A stretch of DNA of 64,000 nucleotides from Pyrocephalus nanus (lineage: Eukaryota; Chordata; Aves; Passeriformes; Tyrannidae). The notes under the pieces were generated by a model, which saw only the letters and a list, made by a program, of their open reading frames with translations, made no database searches and was not told where the DNA came from. Shown here one piece after another: positions 61,139 to 64,000 of the stretch. A program made the position numbers and the translations under genes. The stretch covers positions 19,986,001 to 20,050,000 of the forward strand of contig CM076267.1 of NCBI GenBank assembly GCA_038380795.1. The letters are read 5' to 3'. Within the stretch, counting starts at the first letter, position 1, and each line of letters begins with the position of its first letter.

Positions 61139-63970
61139 ATGGGAGTAAAGGTCCAGAGACCTCGTTGCTTTTTTGACATAGCCATCAACAATGTACCTGG
61201 TAAGAAAATAAAAACACCCATTTAGTGGCATAATATTCATATAAGATATATATAAGAATAATTCAAATACCATTTAACTTCATAATAAATATGGTGTGGG
61301 TTTTTTTTCTAGCTGGAAGAGTGGTCTTTGAATTGTTTTCAGATGTGTGTCCAAAGACATGTGAAAATTTTCGCTGCCTTTGCACAGGTTTGTAGATTTT
61401 ACAATTTATTCTATAATTTTTAATGTAATATCTTGTTAGCTAGTTTGATGGTTATTATTTTTCCTGTTATTATACCTGACATTTCCTTTCAGATAAAAAG
61501 AAGTAAGTTAAGCATTGGTTCTTGCCATCTCCAGAGATTTAGCTGATTTGTCATACACATATAATGTGGAATCAAAGCCAGTTGTAGCTTTGGCTTAGTG
61601 TGTTGCAGGGAGTATATACTAACCAACTTTAAATACAGGCACAGTAAGCTGATTTTCTGTTACTAGCACAGATATCACTGTTCACATTATATAACATCAT
61701 CCAGTCTTGAAAGGTAGCCATAAGAGGTCAACCATGCATTACTTTTCAGTCTTATGTTCCTTTGAGGTATTTGAAAAGTACTGCTGGTATTCACCAGTTG
61801 TTTTTTTTCCTTTATTTTAATTTCTTTATGGGGACTGGTGATTTTTTCTCCTATGGAAATTCAGTTTATTTCTTGAAGAAAATATTGAGAAGATTCTCTC
61901 CTGGAAGCATTTCCAAACAGAATTATTTTCCTGTAGACTGCATACTTCTGTTGCAAATGCTGACAGTTTAGCAAAGCTTAAATTTATTATCACAAGAATA
62001 ATTTTGTGAATACATACATAAATAGCATACCTGCTTTCTGTCCTCAGCTTTTTCTGCTTCCTTTCCTTCCAGCTGTGTTATTTTTCAGGTCAAGGTCTGT
62101 TAATAGTGAATAACTCAGCAGTACTAATATGATCTGAATCAGGTGTGGATGCATAATTACATTCATGTCAAGTTTACTAAAAGCTGTAGTCCCCCATTCA
62201 TGATGTCTGCAGAAATATAGACATTATCTGATCTGACATAGGCTTACTGGCACAAAATCAGATTTTCAAAATTTCTTAACAAATCAGAACTTCAAAGTGA
62301 TGATTTTTAATGGCTGTGACTATGTTAGCACGTGACCCTGGCATTCCTGATCTGCTCTCAACTGGTCAAAAGTCAGATTATTGCATAAAGGTGTTATTTC
62401 CTTCTACTGCCTTAAGCACTACTGAGTTCATACTTTGTTACTGACATCCATAATCAAAATCAGATCCCGAACTATTTTGCTGCTTTAACACATAAGAATA
62501 GTGAGAAAAAAATATGGGCAGAATGTTTGTGATACTGATCATCAGTAAATTAATTAGAATTTTTTATTTTACTAGTTTTCCTTACTCATCTTTTTTTTTG
62601 GCAACTGTGAAAAGTGTATGCTCTCTTTGTAAAACAGGGTCCGAGAGCTCCATGTTTACCTGGCATACCCGTGTTAGGCATACGCCAAGTTAGTGGAACA
62701 TATACAATTTCACATTTATCAGAGTTCCTATCAAAAGTGGGTTTTTTCCTAGCTATACAAATCCATATGGAAGCTCCAGTCTGTTACAGTAAGTTCAGAG
62801 GCAACTGCCCTTCACAAAAGCTGCCGATTTAATAGCTCAGGATACAGTTGTAGGACGATACAGCCTAGTGTTTTACCAGCACTGAGAGGAAGAGATCTTC
62901 CCGGAGAAGAGATCTCCCACTGACTGCTGTTACCCTGAGGTTGGCTGTACCATTCACAGGACCCACCAGGAGCCACTCACCTTGCTAACTCGGCAGGGAC
63001 TTTGTTTGAGGGTAGCAGGGAAGGGGGATAGTGTTGTAGCTGAAGCAGAGAGTCTGTTCAAGCACAGAGCTGATGTGAGGGAGGAAGATGGCAATTTGTA
63101 ATCAATGAGCAGGGGAGGGAACCAGAGTCCTCCTCCTTCCCACACCTCTGTTTTTGTTACGAGCCTTTATGTTACTGAAGATCCGAGTGTTTCGTGCATG
63201 TTCCTGAGTAATGCCAGTTACCGTAAACCTCAACTGGATGTTTCATTTCAGTCAATTGGCATGGAAGAGAGTTTTATACTAATGTCAGTAAGGAGTTCTG
63301 GTATAACTGTGGAGACAGAAAGTAGTTTCTGCTTTGCTTTCTTAAATGCCAGTTTCTTACAGGTATTACAGGTAGGTGTCTGCCCCACAAGCCAGTTTGT
63401 CATAGCTTAGTAGGTGATTTTGATTAAGTTGCTTATGTAGCACTTTTTTGTTGGAGATTCTACAGACGTGGACAGTAATTTTTGGTTTTGTTCATTCTCT
63501 TCTCCTTTAGGTGAAAAGGGTACAGGAAAGTCCACCCAAAAGCCATTGCATTACAAAAGTTGTCTGTTTCACAGGGTTGTGAAGGACTTTATGATCCAAG
63601 GAGGTGACTTCAGTGAAGGTATGATGTGAATCTTTGAAGAAAACTTGAATGCTTATGGAATAAAACATTTGCAGAAGTTCTATGTAGTGTCATTTACTTA
63701 TATTAATTATTCTGTGATATCACTGCTTTTTTCCCTTTCTTCTGCATAAGTCAAAATTTGCTCTTTGGACAACAAAGATGCATCTTGATCATGTTTGCAT
63801 ATCTTGAAGAATAATGTCAGTGACTTGGATGCAGTTGCATCAACATTTTGTATTACAATGCACCTTTCACATAACATGACTCTTTTATCACTACTTTGTT
63901 TAATTGTCACTTTTCCTCTTTCAAGGAAATGGCAGGGGAGGAGAATCCATTTATGGTGGCTTTTTCGAAG
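61139..63970 (+). CDS. PPIG: Peptidyl-prolyl isomerase G (cyclophilin G), N-terminal part
   Basis: Four coding exons are present: 61139-61199 (exon begins at 61120), 61313-61387, 63511-63618 and 63926-63970. They join in phase to the first 75 or so residues of a cyclophilin domain, starting [20 protein letters not shown]. The domain motifs are in place: [20 protein letters not shown], the ligand loop EKGTG, and [15 protein letters not shown], which holds the catalytic Arg and the FMxQGGDF signature, then [15 protein letters not shown]. The last donor (gaag|gtaaga, 63970/63971) leaves phase 1, so the gene continues outside the window to the rest of the PPIase domain and, in known PPIG, a long Arg/Ser-rich tail. 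PPIG is a nuclear-speckle proline isomerase linked to splicing and the RNA polymerase II CTD. Its place beside FASTKD1 matches mammalian order. Paralogous cyclophilins differ from the [14 protein letters not shown]-terminus, so I am fairly sure. Confidence 0.95.
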
Positions 63971-64000
63971 GTAAGAGTTTTATCAGTCTGCTCTATTTTA

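Overview
This window is vertebrate nuclear DNA. It has long AT-rich introns with GT-AG boundaries, CpG-island promoters and avian repeats: CR1 LINE fragments, a songbird-type ERV LTR and an old retroviral primer-binding site. The repeats point to a neoavian bird, most likely a passerine. Species is inferred from repeats and protein similarity only.

Five protein-coding genes are present; exon joins were made by hand by matching splice phase. (1) 636-11531, plus strand: the 3' part of a type XXVIII-like collagen gene, with five equal 69-bp collagen exons, two further collagen exons, a VWA domain with a complete MIDAS, a low-complexity linker and a C-terminal Kunitz domain. Its start lies upstream of the window. 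(2) 12967-22398, plus: complete BBS5 (12 exons, 342 aa), a BBSome subunit. (3) 24714-32244, plus: complete KLHL41 (6 exons, 606 aa), a muscle BTB-BACK-Kelch protein. (4) 35277-48920, minus: complete FASTKD1 coding region (14 coding exons, about 829 aa), a mitochondrial RNA-binding protein; its promoter is inferred at the CpG island near 51.7 kb. (5) About 53.7 kb to the window end, plus: PPIG (cyclophilin G), with a probable noncoding first exon in a CpG island and the first four coding exons; the gene continues past the window.

BBS5-KLHL41-FASTKD1-PPIG matches the gene order I know from human chromosome 2q31. The collagen gene beside BBS5 is not part of that mammalian block (human COL28A1 is on chromosome 7), so it is probably a second type XXVIII locus. 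KLHL41 and FASTKD1 converge tail to tail; FASTKD1 and PPIG diverge from two CpG islands about 2 kb apart. The genes serve unrelated functions (matrix, cilium, sarcomere, mitochondrion, nucleus), so this is conserved synteny and not a functional cluster.

The most unusual feature is a 16-copy 13-bp minisatellite at 51461-51667, just inside the presumed FASTKD1 start. On the FASTKD1 strand every copy contains a 5' splice-site-like GGG|GTGAGC. Other points of interest are two chained uORFs in the FASTKD1 leader, an X-box-like element at the BBS5 start, a cluster of three perfect inverted repeats in a FASTKD1 intron, a GC-AG intron, and the retroviral relics.
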